Shown: positions 6,976 to 15,036 of the stretch, in pieces
Position numbering within the stretch: the first letter of the stretch is position 1
Layout of the letters: the number at the start of each line of letters is the position of its first letter
NCBI GenBank assembly: GCA_028693055.1
Contig: JAQUWD010000033.1
Span: 5,890 to 43,513 of the forward strand
Length of the DNA stretch: 37,624 nucleotides
Reading direction: 5' to 3'
Source: Eubacteriales bacterium
Lineage (GTDB): Bacteria; Bacillota; Clostridia; Christensenellales; Aristaeellaceae
Notes under the pieces: generated by a model
Database searches by the model: none
The model's input: only the letters and a program-made list of their open reading frames with translations
Told to the model about the DNA's origin: nothing
Program-made: the position numbers and the translations under genes

Positions 6976-7808
6976 TCTCCTACTTGATTTACCCGATCAA
7001 TAAAGCCCTCGATCAATTGATTGACGCTTTGGGGCTGGTCGGTGTTGGAATTATGCCCTGCATTCTTGATCCATTCCAAGGGGATTCCGGTTTCCTTATG
7101 CCATGCCTTTCTATAGCGAATACAGGACCCGGCATGATCCTTTTCCCCGCAGAGTAGCAACGCCGGGCAGGGAATCCGGTAGGGCAGATTTGCCTCCATG
7201 GCCTCGGCTAAAATCCGAAAGCCATGCCCGGCTAGCTTGGCGTAGCGCTCCTGATCACCGTCATAGACCTGCATCATGTCCCGCATGAGCTTGCGTCCGT
7301 ATTCCGTGGTCGCCACTCCGTTGGTTCCTGATTTTAAGAGCGCCTTCCATGGATAATGGCGGTAGACCGGCTCCATTTTTTTCAGCAGCCAGATTTCTAC
7401 GCCGGTTACGTATTTGCGCTGCAGCGGCGCAGAATCGATGGAGATAAACCCAGCCAGCTTTTGAGGGAAGCGCTCCGCATAGGCCTGCCCCACGTAGCCG
7501 CCCATGGATTGCCCGATGAGAATCGGCTTGGGGAGCTGTTCCGCGCTCAAGATTTCATCCAACCATTTGGCCTTGTCCATGAGGGTGAAGGAAAAGTCAA
7601 AGGGCCACGATGACGCGTGCCCCGGTGCGTCCCAGACAAACAGGTTGTATTTTCCTTCGAAATAGGCAAGCTGCTTGTCGAACAAACGATGATCGGCGGT
7701 TAAGCCCGGTAGAAAAATCAAGGACGCAGCGTTTTCATTTGGCTTTTCCGTAACCCAATAGTGGATGGCTCCACAGGGTGTGGCGTAGGTTTTTTCTAGC
7801 ATCGCCAT
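6972..7808 (-). CDS. Alpha/beta hydrolase
   Basis: A 278-residue protein of the alpha/beta hydrolase fold. It has the oxyanion region LPGLTADHRLF (33-43), the nucleophile elbow GQSMGG with Ser101, an acid residue in LCGEKDHAG and the catalytic His in NAGHNSNTD. No signal peptide is visible, so it is cytoplasmic. The start could be ATG 7808 or 7802; GGAG sits 6 bases before the second one, which favours 7802. The gene follows kduI by 18 bases in the same direction, so it is co-transcribed and may act on a sugar ester or lactone from uronate breakdown. That role is inference from neighbourhood; substrate unknown. Confidence 0.85.
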   Translation of the reverse strand: MAMLEKTYATPCGAIHYWVTEKPNENAASLIFLPGLTADHRLFDKQLAYFEGKYNLFVWDAPGHASSWPFDFSFTLMDKAKWLDEILSAEQLPKPILIGQSMGGYVGQAYAERFPQKLAGFISIDSAPLQRKYVTGVEIWLLKKMEPVYRHYPWKALLKSGTNGVATTEYGRKLMRDMMQVYDGDQERYAKLAGHGFRILAEAMEANLPYRIPCPALLLCGEKDHAGSCIRYRKAWHKETGIPLEWIKNAGHNSNTDQPQSVNQLIEGFIDRVNQVGD

Positions 7809-7826
7809 CTCCGTCGCCGCCCCTTC

Positions 7827-8672
7827 TTACCGAAGCTCGGTGGTGGGGATTACGTCCATATCGTCAAAGGCTTGGTTTTCACCGCCCATGGCCCAGATAA
7901 AGGTGTAATTACTGGTGCCTGCTCCCGCGTGGATGCTCCAAGAGGGGCTGATAACCGCCTGCTCGTTCTGCATCACGATGTGGCGGGTTTCCTGACCCTC
8001 GCCCATCATGTGGAAAACCACGTTGTCCTTGGGAATATCAAAATAGCAATAGACCTCCATGCGGCGCTCGTGGGTATGGGCGGGCATGGTATTCCATACG
8101 CTGCCTGCGTCCAGCACGGTCATGCCCATGGAAAGCTGACAGGTCTTGAGTACGTCGGGGTGGATGAACTGGTTAATCACCCGCTTGTTGCTGGTCTCCA
8201 TAGCGCCCAAAGGCTTTTTAGCTGCGTCCTTGATGGAGATAAACTTGTTCTCGTAGCTGCAATGGGCGGGCGCGCTGACGATGTAGAATTTTGCGGGGTT
8301 TTGAGGATCATCGCTTTGGAAGGTAACTTCTTTATTACCTCTAGTCAGGTATAGGCAGTCCTTGCGCTCCAGCTTGTAAACCGTGCCGTCTGCGGTCACG
8401 GTTCCCGCGCCGCCCAAGTTGAACATGCCAAGCTCCCGGCGCTCCAGAAAGTAAGAGGTGCCAAAGTTCTTCCAGATATCAATGCCCTTGTTCAGCGGCA
8501 CGGTTTCCTTTACCGGCATTATGCCCATGGTGACCATGCGGTCCACATGGCTGTATACGGCGATCACCTCGTCGGCCTCAAAAAGCTTTTCAATTAGAAA
8601 CTCCTTACGGGTTTCCTCCGTGGTGTAACGCTTGAAATCACGCTGGTTTGCGCTGTAACGGATATCCATCAT
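7827..8672 (-). CDS. kduI: 5-dehydro-4-deoxy-D-glucuronate isomerase (KduI)
   Basis: A 281-residue protein matching KduI over its whole length (family about 278). It converts 5-keto-4-deoxyuronate, made from unsaturated uronates released by pectin or glycosaminoglycan lyases, to 3-deoxy-D-glycero-2,5-hexodiulosonate. The cupin metal ligands are visible: His199, His201, Glu206 (in PAHTHERRMEV) and His248 (SWSIHAG). AGGAGG lies upstream of the ATG at 8672. First gene of a two-gene minus-strand operon, divergent from ABC sugar permeases. No kduD or lyase gene is present in the window. Confidence 0.95.
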   Translation of the reverse strand: MMDIRYSANQRDFKRYTTEETRKEFLIEKLFEADEVIAVYSHVDRMVTMGIMPVKETVPLNKGIDIWKNFGTSYFLERRELGMFNLGGAGTVTADGTVYKLERKDCLYLTRGNKEVTFQSDDPQNPAKFYIVSAPAHCSYENKFISIKDAAKKPLGAMETSNKRVINQFIHPDVLKTCQLSMGMTVLDAGSVWNTMPAHTHERRMEVYCYFDIPKDNVVFHMMGEGQETRHIVMQNEQAVISPSWSIHAGAGTSNYTFIWAMGGENQAFDDMDVIPTTELR

Positions 8673-8703
8673 ATGCTAAGCCCTCCTTTGATTGCTGGGG
8701 ATG

Positions 8704-8731
8704 TAAATACTCCCATAACGTATTTATCATA
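8704..8731 (-). promoter_or_regulatory. kduI promoter -10 with overlapping palindromic operator
   Basis: On the minus strand a TATGAT -10 box lies at 8726-8731. A perfect inverted repeat TAAATAC-9 nt-GTATTTA (8704-8726) covers the expected start site. This placement suggests repression, for instance by a GntR- or KdgR-type regulator responding to uronate intermediates; the regulator is not identified. The -35 box is poor. Confidence 0.5.
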
Positions 8732-8783
8732 GCACAATACCAAAGAAAAAACCAGTCTGCCACCAGCTGAAAAGTATAAAACA

Positions 8784-8832
8784 GCCGCTTAGGGATAGCC
8801 TAAGAAAGAGCGGCCGCCAATAAGCCGCTTTT
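8784..8832 (+). promoter_or_regulatory. Alternative hairpins in the permease leader (possible attenuator)
   Basis: GCCGCT (8784-8789) can pair with AGCGGC (8809-8814). Alternatively GCGGC (8810-8814) can pair with GCCGC (8824-8828), which is followed by TTTT (8829-8832). The two structures share 8810-8814, so they exclude each other, as in antiterminator/terminator pairs. GGGAGG before the permease start lies 15 bases further on. Confidence 0.4.
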
Positions 8833-8857
8833 CAATCTTGTTGGGCGGGAGGAAAAG

Positions 8858-9706
8858 ATGGAGCGGTATATCAAGGGCTATTGGCCGATTTTCCTGCTGC
8901 CAACGCTCATCCCTTTTCTGATGGCGTTTGTGGTTCCCTTCGCCATGGGCTTATATCTTTCTCTGTGCGACTTTACAACAGTGTCCAACGCTGTATTTGT
9001 GGGCTTTGGCAACTATATAAAGGCCTTCTCGGAGGGAGCGGCGGGCTTTGTTCACGCGCTATGGTTTACGGGGCTTTTCGCCCTGCTCTCCACGGTGCTG
9101 ATCAACCTGCTGGGGCTGACGTTGGCGCTGCTGCTGGTGCGCGGCTTTCGGGGTACCAGCCTGTTCCGAACCGTATTCTTTATGCCCAACCTGATCGGCG
9201 GTATTGTTCTTGGCTGGCTTTGGCAGGTGCTTTTAAACGGCTTGCTGGCTAAGGCTGGGTTAACCCTTGTATCCAACGAATGGTACGGCTTTTGGGGTCT
9301 GCTAGCGGTAATGCTGTGGCAGCAGGCTGGCTATATGATGATCATCTATATTTCCGGCCTTCAATCCATACCCGACGAGCTGATGGAGGCCGCCTCCATG
9401 GATGGGGCGGGGCGGTGGCAAACGCTGATTCGAATCAAGCTGCCTATGCTGATGCCCTCGGTGACCATCTGCACGTTTTTATCTCTGACTAACGGCTTTA
9501 AGCTGTTCGACCAGAACTTGGCCTTGACCAATGGTATGCCCGGTAACCGAAGTCAGCTGCTGGCGCTGAATATCTACCAGACCTTCTACGGCCGCATAGG
9601 CTGGGAAGGGGCGGGGCAGGCCAAGGCGGTTGTTTTTTGCGCCATTGTGGTTGCGATTGCACTCTTGCAGCTTCGCCTGACTCATGAGCGGGAGGTACAG
9701 CAGTAA
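8858..9706 (+). CDS. Sugar ABC transporter permease, MalF/UgpA-like
   Basis: A 282-residue integral membrane protein with six predicted helices, the first at about 11-35. The permease signature for contact with the ATPase is present: EAASMDGAGRWQTLIRIKLP (about 177-196). This is the CUT1-family type 1 permease that pairs with the next gene. GGGAGG precedes ATG 8858. No substrate-binding protein precedes it, which is unusual for CUT1 operons. Divergence from kduI suggests import of uronate oligosaccharides; that is inference. Confidence 0.92.
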   Translation: MERYIKGYWPIFLLPTLIPFLMAFVVPFAMGLYLSLCDFTTVSNAVFVGFGNYIKAFSEGAAGFVHALWFTGLFALLSTVLINLLGLTLALLLVRGFRGTSLFRTVFFMPNLIGGIVLGWLWQVLLNGLLAKAGLTLVSNEWYGFWGLLAVMLWQQAGYMMIIYISGLQSIPDELMEAASMDGAGRWQTLIRIKLPMLMPSVTICTFLSLTNGFKLFDQNLALTNGMPGNRSQLLALNIYQTFYGRIGWEGAGQAKAVVFCAIVVAIALLQLRLTHEREVQQ

Positions 9707-9708
9707 AA

Positions 9709-10554
9709 ATGAAGAATAGGAGCTTTAAGAAGCAAAAAAACAACGCGCTGACCCTGCTTTTTACGGCGGTCTGCGCGTTGTATATGGTTCCGTTAGCGGT
9801 AATGGTGCTCAACAGCTTTAAAAAGAAGGTCTTTATCAGCCGACAGCCCTTCGCCATTCCCAACCCGGATAGCTTTGCCGGATGGGCGAATTATCAAAAG
9901 GGGGTGGAGTTGACCCGCTTCTTTGAGGCCATGGGCTACAGCCTCGTCATCACGGTGCTTTCAGTAACGGTGATTTTGTTGTGCACCTCCATGTGCGCTT
10001 GGTACATAAGCCGGATTCGCAGCGGAGCGACCCGCGTGGTCTACTCGCTGTTTGTCTTTTCCATGGTGGTTCCGTTCCAGATGGTGATGTTTACCTTATC
10101 CAAGCTGGCAAACGCGCTGGGGCTCATCACCCCGTTGGGGATTGTACCCGTCTATTTGGGCTTTGGAGCGGGCTTGGCTGTGTTTATGTTCTGCGGCTAC
10201 ATGAAGGCCTGTCCCATTGCCATTGAGGAATCAGCCATGATAGACGGCTGCCGCCCGCTGCGGGTCTTTTTTGGGGTGGTACTGCCCATTTTACGCCCCA
10301 ACGCTATCTCCATCGGTATTCTGGAGGTGATGTGGATTTGGAACGATTATCTTTTGCCCTACTTGGTACTGGATTTAAAGCGCTTTAAAACCATTCCCAT
10401 CGCAATCCAGTATTTAAAGGGCGGCTATGGCTCCGTGGATATGGGCGCGATGATGGCGATGCTGACGCTGGCGATTCTCCCCATTGTGGTCTTCTACCTT
10501 GGCAGTCAGCGCTACATAGTAAGCGGAATCATGGCTGGAGCTGTGAAGGGCTGA
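9709..10554 (+). CDS. Sugar ABC transporter permease, MalG/UgpE-like
   Basis: A 281-residue membrane protein, six helices, with the permease loop EESAMIDGCRPLRVFFGVVL and the following LP in the position of the EAA motif (about residues 176-198). It begins 2 bases after the stop of the first permease, indicating translational coupling. Together they form the membrane channel of a CUT1 sugar importer. The ATPase (MsmX-like proteins often serve several importers in Firmicutes) and the binding protein must be encoded elsewhere. Its stop lies 5 bases from the stop of the convergent next gene. Confidence 0.92.
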   Translation: MKNRSFKKQKNNALTLLFTAVCALYMVPLAVMVLNSFKKKVFISRQPFAIPNPDSFAGWANYQKGVELTRFFEAMGYSLVITVLSVTVILLCTSMCAWYISRIRSGATRVVYSLFVFSMVVPFQMVMFTLSKLANALGLITPLGIVPVYLGFGAGLAVFMFCGYMKACPIAIEESAMIDGCRPLRVFFGVVLPILRPNAISIGILEVMWIWNDYLLPYLVLDLKRFKTIPIAIQYLKGGYGSVDMGAMMAMLTLAILPIVVFYLGSQRYIVSGIMAGAVKG

Positions 10555-10559
10555 AAGGG

Positions 10560-11066
10560 TTACAGCTCGTACAGCGAGCCCATGATTTCCAGTGGTATGG
10601 TTCCTGCGTTTACGTCACTGGGGATGGCGAAGCTAAACGCCAGCGCCTCGTCGCAATTTTCGCCAAGGAATACAATCCCCACCTGACTACTCGTGCTTTG
10701 TACGCTGTAGGTTAAATAGTTCACACCGTTGATGAGATAATCCTGAATGTCGCTAACGCCCTCGGTTGCCTGCAGCGCTTGCAGCATGGCTTCATAATCG
10801 CTCTGGGTGAGCGTTACATCCAAGCGGTAGGAGGGGTTCACCGACTCGGCAGCTAGGAGCAGGCCTTGGCTTTGCTGCTCCTGCGTAAGCTCGGCTACCG
10901 CAAAATCAGAGGGAATCAGAAAGCCGATGGCGGCGCTGGCAACCTCGACCTCCACGCCGTCATAGCTGACCTCGATTTCCAATTCGGCAGGCGAAGCGGT
11001 CTCGGCGGCGGCGGTTCCAAAGAGAAGGCAGAGAATCAGGAAAAGACTGATTACATTCTTTTTCAT
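10560..11066 (-). CDS. Small secreted protein of unknown function
   Basis: 168 residues with an N-terminal signal peptide (MKKNVISLFLILCLLFG, cleavage near AAAET). The mature part is acidic and probably beta-rich, with no Cys-based lipobox. No known domain recognised; it vaguely resembles PsbP/lipoprotein-type folds only in composition. A good promoter lies upstream (11099-11128). Convergent with the permeases without an obvious terminator between. Confidence 0.75.
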   Translation of the reverse strand: MKKNVISLFLILCLLFGTAAAETASPAELEIEVSYDGVEVEVASAAIGFLIPSDFAVAELTQEQQSQGLLLAAESVNPSYRLDVTLTQSDYEAMLQALQATEGVSDIQDYLINGVNYLTYSVQSTSSQVGIVFLGENCDEALAFSFAIPSDVNAGTIPLEIMGSLYEL

Positions 11067-11098
11067 TCAAAAACATCCTTTCTGTGGGTTCTAGGCTC

Positions 11099-11128
11099 AA
11101 TATAGCATTGATGAACCGCCCAAGTCAA
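11099..11128 (-). promoter_or_regulatory. Promoter of the secreted-protein gene
   Basis: On the minus strand: TTGACT (11123-11128), an 18-bp spacer and TATATT (11099-11104). Confidence 0.7.
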
Positions 11129-11145
11129 GGCAGTAGCTGTAACAG

Positions 11146-11196
11146 AAAAAACGTCCGCGCGGCGGGACGAGGAGCTTTCCCCGTCCCGCCGCGCGG
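11146..11196 (-). terminator. Terminator of the secD-secF operon
   Basis: A perfect 15-bp GC-rich stem (11155-11169 with 11182-11196) followed on the minus strand by six T (11146-11151). It also insulates the next gene, whose promoter starts just beyond. Confidence 0.92.
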
Positions 11197-11221
11197 CGAT
11201 TGGTATGTAGTTGAGGAACGC

Positions 11222-12148
11222 TTAGGCTTTTTTGGCTTTCAGAGCCTTTGCGCCCTTGTGACTAAGCTTGCGCTCTTCCAAGGCAGCCCACACATAGCCG
11301 TTGATCAGGTTGGCGCTGTAAGCGCCGGACAGGATGCCGATGATGATGGGCAGGCTGAATTCACGGATGGAATCCACGCCCAGCAGGTACAGCGTCACGA
11401 TGGTTACCAACGTGGTGAGGGTGGTGTTAATGGTACGCCCCAAGCTCTCCTTCACGGAGATGTTGACGACCTCCACCCGGCTTAAGCCGTTATAGGCGGG
11501 CTTCTTATTGTTTTCGCGGATACGGTCGAAGATTACGATGGTGTTGTTGATGGAGTAACCAACGATGGTCAGCATAGCCGCGATGTAGGAGGAGTTCATC
11601 TGGATGACGCTGCGCAGCAGCACCATGAAGCTGAGCATGATGAACACGTCGTGGAGAAGGCCGATGACGGCGGCCACGCCGCTGAACAGGTCAAAACGGA
11701 ACGCAATGTAAACCAGCATCAGTACGGTGGCGATCAATACGCTGAACACGGCGTTGCGCACCAGCGTTGCACCGGCTACAGGGCCAACATAGCTGGCGGT
11801 GGAGGTGTTCACGTCCAAGTTGGGGTACTTTTCCAGCAAAGCGGTTTCCAAACCGGATTGCAAGGTCTGGATTTCGTCGTCGCCGGTTAGCTGAGGCAGA
11901 CGGATTTGCACGGTCTGGCCCTGCTCGCCCACGGTGGAAATGCTGTACTGGGTCACGCCCTGAGCGGCTAAGGCGGCTTCCACATCCGCTTGCTCAAAGG
12001 TTTGGTTCATGTTGTATTGCAGGTTTAAGCCGCCTGCAAAGTCGATACCATAGTTGATGCCAAAGCCGCAAAGGCTCATAATCAGGGCGATGAGCATGAT
12101 GCCCAGAGATATGCAGATGCATGTGCGGGCGCGTTTCTGTAGTTTCAT
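11222..12148 (-). CDS. secF: Protein translocase subunit SecF
   Basis: 308 residues. SecF with SecD uses the proton gradient to help pull exported proteins through SecYEG. Visible features: first membrane helix (about 10-30), the GIDFAGGLNLQYNMN motif after it (about 34-48), a periplasmic-type (outer-face) domain (about 50-130), then five helices with SINNTIVIFDRIREN, the classic SecF signature. Starts one base after the secD stop, so it is translationally coupled. Ends with a Lys-rich tail. Confidence 0.96.
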   Translation of the reverse strand: MKLQKRARTCICISLGIMLIALIMSLCGFGINYGIDFAGGLNLQYNMNQTFEQADVEAALAAQGVTQYSISTVGEQGQTVQIRLPQLTGDDEIQTLQSGLETALLEKYPNLDVNTSTASYVGPVAGATLVRNAVFSVLIATVLMLVYIAFRFDLFSGVAAVIGLLHDVFIMLSFMVLLRSVIQMNSSYIAAMLTIVGYSINNTIVIFDRIRENNKKPAYNGLSRVEVVNISVKESLGRTINTTLTTLVTIVTLYLLGVDSIREFSLPIIIGILSGAYSANLINGYVWAALEERKLSHKGAKALKAKKA

Positions 12149-12149
12149 G

Positions 12150-13511
12150 TTACTTCGCCTCCTCTTTCACGGTTTCTTGGGCAGGCGCAATGGTACCTGC
12201 CACATAGAGGGCGGGATTGCTAAAGACGCGCACAAAGCGGGTCAGTAGAAAACGGGTGACCAAAATAGCGGAAATCATACTGGTGATTACGCCTAAAAGC
12301 AGCGTGGTAGCGAAGCCCTGCACGGAGCCGGTGCCGAAGCCCAGCAGCACGAAGGCCGCGATGATGGTGGTGATATTTGCGTCCACAACGGCGCTCATGG
12401 CGTTTTTAAAGCCGATGCGCACAGCGTGGATGGTGGGCCGTCCGGCCTTGATTTCTTCCTTCACGCGCTCGAAGATAACCACGTTGGCGTCAACAGCCAT
12501 ACCAATGCCGAGGATTACGCCGGCAATACCGGGCAAGGTAAGCTGAATGCCGGGAACCACGGCGATGAACAGGAACAGAAGAATGATGTAGATGCACAGC
12601 GCCCAGTCGGCAACCACGCCGCACAGGCGGTAACGGATGAGCATGATAAGCATGACGATGCAGATACCGATGATGGCGGCTAGCACGCTGGAGCCCAGCG
12701 CGTTCACGCCCAAGGTGGCGGAGATGGTATCCAGCTTGTCCTGCCGCAGGTCAAGGGGCAGCGCGCCGCTTTGCAGCTGAAGGGCGTAGTTTTCGGCCTG
12801 CTCCTCGGTATAGTTACCGGTTACCAGCACGTCGCCGCCGTAAATAGCGGTCTGCACGGTGGGGGACATCAGCTGTTGACCATCCAGTTGGATGGTGATG
12901 GCCTTGCCGATGTTTGCCGCCGTCATGTCGCCGAAGATCTGCGCGCCCTCGGTGGTCAGACGGAAGCTGAGAGCGGGCTTGTAGTTTTCGTCCACGGTGC
13001 GGGTAGCGGTTTGCAGCATGCTACCGTCCATGAATACATTGCCGTCTGGATCGAGGAACTCCAGCTTGGCGGGAGAACCGATCAGGTCCAGCACTGCCGC
13101 GGGATCCGTCACGTCCGGGATTTCAACCCGGATGCCGGAGGCGCCCAAGCGGCTGACCGTGGCTTCGGGATATCCCTTTTCGGTCAAACGACGACCGATA
13201 ACGTCCATGGTGGACAGTAGCAAAGAATCGAAGTCATAGCCCTGCGCGTACATATCGTCGCTCATGGTCGCCTCGTATTCGACATACACGCCGCCTTGGA
13301 GGTCAAGACCCAAAGCGATGCTCTCGGGCCAGTTTTCCGTATGGGTGGTGGGGAGCCAGGGGAGGAGCTTGTACAGCCCGCGATTATCCAGCCATGCGCC
13401 GTTGAGCCCCAGATAGCCGATGGCGATGGTGAGTACCAGTACCACGCACAGAGCAATGATAGAACCGTTCTTCTTGCTCAGCTTGGCGCGGCGATGATTG
13501 TTGACTTTCAT
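12150..13511 (-). CDS. secD: Protein translocase subunit SecD
   Basis: 453 residues from ATG 13511. That start is preferred because GGATGG sits 8 bases upstream; an in-frame ATG at 13523 directly abuts an AAGG and has no proper spacing. Features: N-terminal helix, LGLDLQGGVYVEYEA motif, outer-face domain, and six helices ending in GMAVDANVVIFERVKEE. Works with SecF, encoded immediately downstream. In many Firmicutes the two are fused; here they are separate. Confidence 0.95.
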   Translation of the reverse strand: MKVNNHRRAKLSKKNGSIIALCVVLVLTIAIGYLGLNGAWLDNRGLYKLLPWLPTTHTENWPESIALGLDLQGGVYVEYEATMSDDMYAQGYDFDSLLLSTMDVIGRRLTEKGYPEATVSRLGASGIRVEIPDVTDPAAVLDLIGSPAKLEFLDPDGNVFMDGSMLQTATRTVDENYKPALSFRLTTEGAQIFGDMTAANIGKAITIQLDGQQLMSPTVQTAIYGGDVLVTGNYTEEQAENYALQLQSGALPLDLRQDKLDTISATLGVNALGSSVLAAIIGICIVMLIMLIRYRLCGVVADWALCIYIILLFLFIAVVPGIQLTLPGIAGVILGIGMAVDANVVIFERVKEEIKAGRPTIHAVRIGFKNAMSAVVDANITTIIAAFVLLGFGTGSVQGFATTLLLGVITSMISAILVTRFLLTRFVRVFSNPALYVAGTIAPAQETVKEEAK

Positions 13512-13573
13512 GACGTCAACCATCCTTCCGTTGTATATTTATTTTTTTGGAGAAACAAAAAGAAAATGGAGGG

Positions 13574-13909
13574 TCAGCCCCCGGCTACCTCTTGGCGAAA
13601 TAACTGGTAAAAGCTATTCTCATATCGTTTGGATTGTAAAACACGACCGTTTGCATCCCGCTTTGACGTTAGCAGGGGCAGAAAAGACAACGTGAATAAA
13701 ACCGTCAGCGCGCGTAGGGGCTCGGCATGCTGGACGTTCAGGAGCGTGCCCAAGTCCTGACTGGGCAAAGCCACAGGCAGCAAACGCGCGCCCACCAGCG
13801 CGGCTTCCTCTCCGCTTATTTCCGTCTCGGGAGAAACCACCAACGCGCTCAGCAACAGCAGAAACAATCCGGCAAAGGCGACGGTCAGCAGAATTTTTCC
13901 CACGCGCAC
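13574..13909 (-). CDS. Small membrane protein upstream of secD
   Basis: GTG 13909 is chosen because AAGGGGG lies 7 bases upstream; an ATG at 13945 is possible but has no such site. The 111-residue product has a membrane helix at about 4-22 (LLTVAFAGLFLLLLSALVV), an outer loop, a second hydrophobic segment (about 72-88) and a basic cytoplasmic tail. It occupies the place where yajC often stands before secD, but shows no YajC-type sequence after the helix. Function unknown. The promoter at 13970-13998 probably drives this gene, secD and secF. Confidence 0.65.
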   Translation of the reverse strand: MRVGKILLTVAFAGLFLLLLSALVVSPETEISGEEAALVGARLLPVALPSQDLGTLLNVQHAEPLRALTVLFTLSFLPLLTSKRDANGRVLQSKRYENSFYQLFRQEVAGG

Positions 13910-13969
13910 AGTGATTCCCCCTTTCGGATGATTATCGCTATCCATTTCCCGTTTTTACGACATAACGCT

Positions 13970-13998
13970 ATTATAAACGCGCAAAGCGTGAGCGTCAA
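13970..13998 (-). promoter_or_regulatory. Near-consensus promoter of the secDF operon
   Basis: Minus strand TTGACG (13993-13998), a 17-bp spacer and TATAAT (13970-13975). Confidence 0.85.
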
Positions 13999-14018
13999 GC
14001 CCATAGATTGGGTTTCGT

Positions 14019-14843
14019 CTAGTTTCCGGGCGGCAATGGCTGGCAATGGGGACAGTAATATACGGAGCCGCCCAGATAGCTTTCCTTCACGATGGGGCTG
14101 TGGCAGGCCGGGCAGCCGACCTGCAGCGCGGTTTTGGACATTTGCGTTACATAACCGCCGGGGTTTCCAAACAAGTCCTTTTCCGTATCACGCCCACCCA
14201 TCTGCCGCATTTGGTCAAGGACGGAGACGGTACAGCCAAGCAGCTGTTCCCGCTCCTGCTCGTTTAAGGTTTGCAGCTTCCGCTTTGGATGGATTCGCGC
14301 CTGAAAAAGAATGTCCTGCACAACCCCGTTGCCAATTCCGGGAAAACGCTGCTCCGTAGCCAGAAAAGCCTTTGCGCTAAGCGTGGGCTTGCAGACTATC
14401 AGCGTTTCGCGGTAATGCGCCTGAAAGGCAGAGTCCATGGGGGAGAGCGCCTGTTTGCTTTTCAGATAGTACTCGTTATCATAGCTGCCGTCGTGGAGGA
14501 TGATGCTACCATACATGGCGACAGTAAAAGCAAGAAAAAGCTTGTCCTCAAGGGCGATGCAAAGCTGAAAATCCTTGGGTGGCTTCTGGGTCAATCGTAC
14601 ATTTACGCCGTCGCTAAAGCATAGCCGTAAGCCGCCGTCAAAGAGAATTTCCACATAAATGCCAAAGCCTTGAGCGCCCAGAATGCTTCGGCCCTGTAAG
14701 GCGGCGGCGTAATCGGCGGGGTCGCCGTTAAACCAGCAGAATTTGTGGGGCTTTGTCGGCGGTAAAGCATCGGCTATGGTTTTACCGGCGGTTGCGCTGG
14801 TTAGCTGTTCCGATAGGGTGCAGACCTCAGGAAACTCAAGCAT
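14019..14843 (-). CDS. Fpg/Nei-family DNA glycosylase-like protein without the N-terminal proline
   Basis: 274 residues of the formamidopyrimidine-DNA glycosylase/endonuclease VIII family. Visible: N-terminus MLEFPEV, the helix-two-turn-helix segment RFPGIGNGVVQDILFQARIH (about 166-185) and a C-terminal zinc finger CPAC...YYCPHC (about 244-267). Classic members begin M-P-E and use Pro2 as nucleophile. Here residue 2 is Leu while Glu3 is kept. I recall a Clostridia subgroup with similar non-Pro starts, so this may be a stable variant: perhaps binding-only or using another nucleophile. A -10 box TATAAT and a GGGGGG ribosome site precede it. Confidence 0.85.
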   Translation of the reverse strand: MLEFPEVCTLSEQLTSATAGKTIADALPPTKPHKFCWFNGDPADYAAALQGRSILGAQGFGIYVEILFDGGLRLCFSDGVNVRLTQKPPKDFQLCIALEDKLFLAFTVAMYGSIILHDGSYDNEYYLKSKQALSPMDSAFQAHYRETLIVCKPTLSAKAFLATEQRFPGIGNGVVQDILFQARIHPKRKLQTLNEQEREQLLGCTVSVLDQMRQMGGRDTEKDLFGNPGGYVTQMSKTALQVGCPACHSPIVKESYLGGSVYYCPHCQPLPPGN

Positions 14844-14871
14844 GATGATTTCCCCCCTGTGCTTTTTGACT

Positions 14872-14877
14872 ATTATA
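14872..14877 (-). promoter_or_regulatory. -10 box of the glycosylase gene
   Basis: A consensus TATAAT on the minus strand, about 29 bases before the start codon. The -35 region is weak (TTTCCC at 18 bp). Confidence 0.5.
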
Positions 14878-14960
14878 GCACGAATTTTGCGGTGTGGGAA
14901 AGGGGGAACAAAGCCGTGTCGTCAATGGCTCCTTTACCGATGCTCCTCTCAGCCACATGA

Positions 14961-15008
14961 TTGACATTCGTCGGAAAAGATAGTATTCTTGGTAGAAACA
15001 AACGTTTG
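14961..15008 (+). promoter_or_regulatory. Promoter and palindromic operator of the LacI-type gene
   Basis: TTGACA (14961-14966), a 17-bp spacer and TATTCT (14984-14989). Just after the expected start site is the perfect palindrome CAAACGTTTG (14999-15008), of the form bound by LacI/GalR proteins (central CG, A/T flanks). This suggests the gene product represses itself. Confidence 0.75.
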
Positions 15009-15036
15009 CGCGCTTTGGCGCACCAAGGAGCGGTAT

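Noticed and set aside
12771..13220. 149-codon plus-strand frame
   Set aside because: Antisense to secD, which is clearly the real gene by conserved motifs.
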